Assembly (NCBI GenBank): GCA_027382625.1
Contig: JAJKFJ010021433.1
Location: 1-64,000 of the forward strand
Length of the DNA stretch: 64,000 nucleotides
Source: Tetmemena sp. SeJ-2015
Taxonomy: Eukaryota; Ciliophora; Spirotrichea; Sporadotrichida; Oxytrichidae
Direction of reading: 5' to 3'
Shown here: positions 60,701 through 64,000 of the stretch, piece by piece
Position numbering within the stretch: the stretch's first letter is position 1
Layout of the letters: each line of letters starts with the position of its first letter
The notes under the pieces: generated by a model
What the model was told of the DNA's origin: nothing
The model's database searches: none
Seen by the model: only the letters and a program-made list of their open reading frames with translations
Program-made: the position numbers and the translations under genes

Positions 60701-61689
60701 GCTCAAAGATCAAATGATAGAAATAAATGTGATTCTGTGAACTTGGAACTTCAAACTTCTAGAGAGCAAGGAAGGATTGACCAAGCCACAGCTTAGCTTT
60801 TGTTAAATAATTCTTCTCTAAAAGAACAGGTTGGAATCAAGAAATACAAGCATTCCATAATAAAAAAAAATTAATTTACTATAAGGTTAAAATAATTAAG
60901 TAATATAGAGAAGTAGTTAGAGATAAAGAGAAGAGGCAGCAGCTTAAAGGACAAGAGTGCTTTAGATGCTAAAAAGTAATTTAATTCACCACTGTTGATA
61001 TCTCTTATAGTACTATGAAATTATGGGGATAGAGTAAGGAACAAGTCTGGCAAATCTGTGCGACCACATTTCCAGGCACAGAGACAATAACCCACTTCAT
61101 AGCTCTCCTAAGAATTTTCATGACCTCAATATTTGACGCTTTTGAGATAGTTAAAAATGATTTTGAACTTGTAAATAAGACTTTATTAAAATAATTAATT
61201 GATAAGATTGGCTTAATTATAATATTTATTATTTTAATGGAAACTTTGCAAACTCACGAGAGCAACTAAACTGAAGCATTAAATTATTTTTAATTAAATG
61301 ATGCATTGCTAGGACTTTTATATCCCAACTAAAAGAAGCTTTCTTACTCAAAATTATAATCTTTAGAGGATGATTAACTCGTAGATTAATACAAAATGAC
61401 ATTTGGATTAAGCTTCCAAGTTAGATCACCAGGGGCAATATAATTTAGCCATGATTAGCTTGCTATGGACAGAGATACTTTAGAATCTCACATAGAAATG
61501 GCTTTATAATCCTTGTATGGAAAGGTGGGGTCAGCCTCAGTAAATTATTAGATGGAGAAATATGAAAAGAAGGAGGGATTATTTAGTTTAATGCTCGAAG
61601 ACTTAGAGTAAGAATTTTAAATTCTTTATTTGTTATAGTTCTGTTTAAAAGGTTTGCAATGCATTGATAATGAGCTCCTAAAGTTTTGA
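57743..61689 (+). CDS. Large Q/N/S-rich protein with an AT-hook-like motif
   Basis: ATG 57743 (MSQTAFQKQKEESKISQ) to TGA 61687-61689. Most of the length is Gln/Asn/Ser-rich and disordered. GQTGRGRPSKAKEESKS (about 59530) has the GRP core of an AT-hook, suggesting DNA or chromatin binding. A possible separate domain near 60340-60540 includes FHDGDLPLNKRVNVIFQAP. The C-terminal about 220 residues are more structured (FPGTETITHFIALLRIFMT; FGLSFQVRSPGAI; LEDLEQEFQILYLLQF). A 75-bp IES at 57887-57961 removes a TGA. Other frame changes (57850, 60340, 60990) are unresolved. Possibly two genes; the joined reading rests on continuous open frames. Confidence 0.5.
57887..57961 (+). other. 75-bp IES containing TGA, pointer AGAGAGTG
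   Basis: AGAGAGTG at 57887-57894 and 57962-57969. Excision gives FQLTTLRECNLAFDFYHTI. Retention stops at TGA within the second pointer-frame. Confidence 0.75.
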
Positions 61690-61817
61690 TGGCTCACTCT
61701 AGCTTAGATTTAAGCTACTAAATTTATCAAAAGAATGACAATCCATAATTAACTTACAAACATTTATCAATGAAAGAAGTTAATGAAATTCAAGAGAAAT
61801 TAAATCTAGGCATTAAA

Positions 61818-64000
61818 TCAGAATCCCTTCAATTGCTGTCTTTCTATATAGTGAGTACCTTTGGGTACAAATAATTAGTTTCCCTCTAACTTAAGGTCTA
61901 AAATCATGCCACCTTCTCCATAAGGGCCTAGTTTAAGCACTTGTTTATTCTTTCTGTAAACCTCCACGAAATTCTACTGCAACTCCTCATTGAAAGTACT
62001 TACTATGAATTATTTAAATAATCTTTAACATATAAATGAAGAAGTCCTTAGATTTTTAAGAAGGAACGAATCCTGTAATTACTTATCCCTCAGATATCAT
62101 CTGATACTCCTCCTCTCCACTCTCACCAAAGATTTTAATTTAAGTGTCTAAGCTAAGAGTAACAAATGAGAGAAGGTTTTGGTAGTCTGTTAAAGCCAGT
62201 ACCTGAGTTATATCACTTTCATGGCAGTTTTCAATATGGGCTAGAGTATCTTATGACCTTATTTTCCATTCAGTCTCAGAATTATGAAAGAGTACTCACT
62301 AGTGGCTATTCCCATATATCCATCAGCTGAAACATAATTAATTTAATTTACATTAATTCTTAAACAGTCTTTAATCTTGAGGAGTCTCCTGAACTTTCTT
62401 CTTCATCTTTCAATATAAAGTATTTATATAGTGTAGCACATAGCAGATACTTTGACCTAGTCACTTTCACAGATAACTATTTTCTTCTTAGAGAGAGCAA
62501 CTTTAGCATCCTTCTATACATCTATAAAGGCTTTCTACACTTGATTCTAGCGAGATACATAAAAGCAGGGTTCTTCAAATGAAGGGCAGATACAATCAAC
62601 TGCTAGTTTCATTTGTTTGATAAGTTAGATTTGCACATTATATTAAAAGTCTACTTGAAAAATGTTCACTTGGCTCTCTGTAGACGCCACTAAATATTTC
62701 TAATTAGGGAGTACAGACTTTAAAGTAATCACTTGCCTAAGTCCTATAATTGGCTGTAACTCATTTTTTATTAAAAGGGTTTTCTACTGTCCTTTCTTAT
62801 TTTAAATTCATATTAAAATTTTATTTGCACCCTCAAAAGTAAATAGCATAAATTGGGCTGCTTCAATCGTAATTCCGATACACTAAGAGTCACTTAGAAC
62901 AACAATAAAGCCAATTTAGTCATCCATATTTTACTCAGTCTCTTGATCTTGGTGTATCGAAGAGCGATCATCTCCAAATTCGTCTCCAAACTATGACTGG
63001 CTTTATTTTAAGTTTGATTTCTCACTCCCTCTCGCACTTTCTACAAAGGAAATTGGGATGTCACTTTCTCTAGGATTCAAATTGATTTTATTTTCCTCTT
63101 TTTATGGTTATTTATCCTTTGGTTTTGAATAATTGTTCTTAGATGTGACCACAGAATTAAATATAAATTTGAAAGAATTTGATTGTTGACTTTTCTGGTC
63201 GTCTTCTTGCATCCATTAGTTAGGATTTTATAAAATTAATTTTTCTTTAGAGTTATCTTTTTAACCTCTTGCTTGTTTGCATTTTTATCTTATTGTTACT
63301 GCTATTTGGTAAACTAGTCTAATTAAGATGCTGTTAATCCTCCTCCTTGCTTTGAATAATATTTTAAAGTAATTTAAATAAGAATCTTGACCTCCAATAT
63401 GCACCTTATAAGATTGAGCCATGTCGAAGCTGGATTCTGATTCTAGTCTACTCTCCTTCAGCTAATCATTGTTTCCTTTCTATTCATAGAAATTCAGCTA
63501 TTGGCTGCTTCTTCCACTCAGAAGTTGAGACTAGTTAGCGCCAGAGATATCTGATGCTCCATCAATAGAACTCTTCAAGGATTATAAGTCGTCAAAGCCA
63601 GAATGGAAATCTGCATTTTTTTACTTTCCACTACTCTCGTTTCTTTCTTTTTAGTTTTGCTTATGAGGTATCTCTAAAATTTTACTGGCTAAATTGCCAA
63701 CTTCTTGGAGCATTTTCTGAGGTTCTCTTTGATAACTGGAAATATTTTACTAGCCTGGCTAACTTGGCTACATCTGATTTCTATCTTGAGTTGAAATTTG
63801 ACTTCTTGGCCCTCGATTTGAGTCCATATAGTTGGAAGTATTCAATCTCCTTAATAAGCAGTATATATTTTATATATGTTCTCACATTTTGATTCTTTTG
63901 CTTTTGGCTATTCTAAGTTAAACGAGATGAGTCAAGTCTCGAAGAATGCATGGAAGGCAAGTTATCGAAAGAGGGAACGTTAGCTATCTTGTGCTCCTCG
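61818..64000 (-). CDS. WD-repeat-like beta-propeller protein, 5' end outside window
   Basis: Minus strand, stop at 61818-61820 (...YIERQQLKGF), continuing beyond the right edge. The visible N-terminal part is Q/S-rich (FDDLQSLKSSIDGASDISG). From about 63000 down are propeller-like blades: IGFIVVLSDSQCIGITIEAA; LVASTESQVNIFQVD; FYVSRQNQVQKAFIDV; KIVICESDQVKVSAMC; SADGYMGIATSEYSFIILRL; and ESDITQVLALTDYQNLLSF with LSLDTQIKIFGES, close to a WD40 H...SLD..I.IF pattern. A 24-bp candidate IES near 62795-62830 (pointer AATAA) removes an in-frame TGA. Scaffold role by fold only. Confidence 0.6.

Noticed and set aside
1..64000. CRISPR arrays, rRNA genes, telomere repeats and TBE-type transposase genes
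   Set aside because: No regularly spaced repeats, rRNA-like tracts, G4T4/C4A4 runs or recognisable TBE/DDE transposase frames were seen. tRNAs cannot be excluded by eye, but none was supported.

Overview
The window reads as germline (micronuclear) DNA of a spirotrich ciliate of the Oxytricha/Stylonychia type. TAA and TAG occur throughout the reading frames at glutamine-like positions and TGA is the only credible stop. Many frames are broken by short AT-rich segments flanked by a direct repeat. Deleting the segment plus one repeat copy restores frame and protein homology, which is how internal eliminated sequences (IESs) and their pointers behave. Many apparent premature TGA stops lie inside such segments. 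No C4A4/G4T4 telomere tracts were seen. The species cannot be named from the sequence alone.

Layout. 1-16.7 kb is gene-poor and rich in germline-limited DNA. It holds two paralogous copies of a large surface/transmembrane protein gene (119-6700 and 8397-16650). Copy 1 is interrupted by two near-perfect palindromic elements, each exactly 976 bp and each flanked by TA. Copy 2 is interrupted by a 2,361-bp element with 385-bp terminal inverted repeats, a TA flank and a decayed Rep-like gene with a superfamily 3 helicase core. 16.7-64 kb is gene-dense with both strands used: coiled-coil and Q/N/S-rich proteins, a parallel beta-helix protein, a CFAP97-like protein, a very long gene with an axonemal-dynein-light-chain-like block, a kinesin, a SET-domain methyltransferase, a multi-pass membrane protein, an AT-hook protein and a WD-repeat protein cut by the right edge.

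The strongest single result is the kinesin locus (44353 to about 48060). Its motor and neck are scrambled. Segments 1, 3, 5, 7 lie in order in one run and segments 2, 4, 6, 8 in a second run about 1.8 kb downstream. Seven matching repeats of 5-14 bp at segment ends give an order in which the motor and neck motifs become continuous, apart from one single-base slip. Next to it, the start of a coiled-coil gene is duplicated. The upstream copy has decayed, and between the copies lies a diverged single arm of the palindromic element family.

The coding genes share no obvious pathway, although several look ciliary/axonemal (kinesin, CFAP97-like, dynein-light-chain-like). Start and stop coordinates of IES-interrupted genes are approximate because not every IES could be resolved by eye. 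A few one-base frame slips may be real decay or assembly error.
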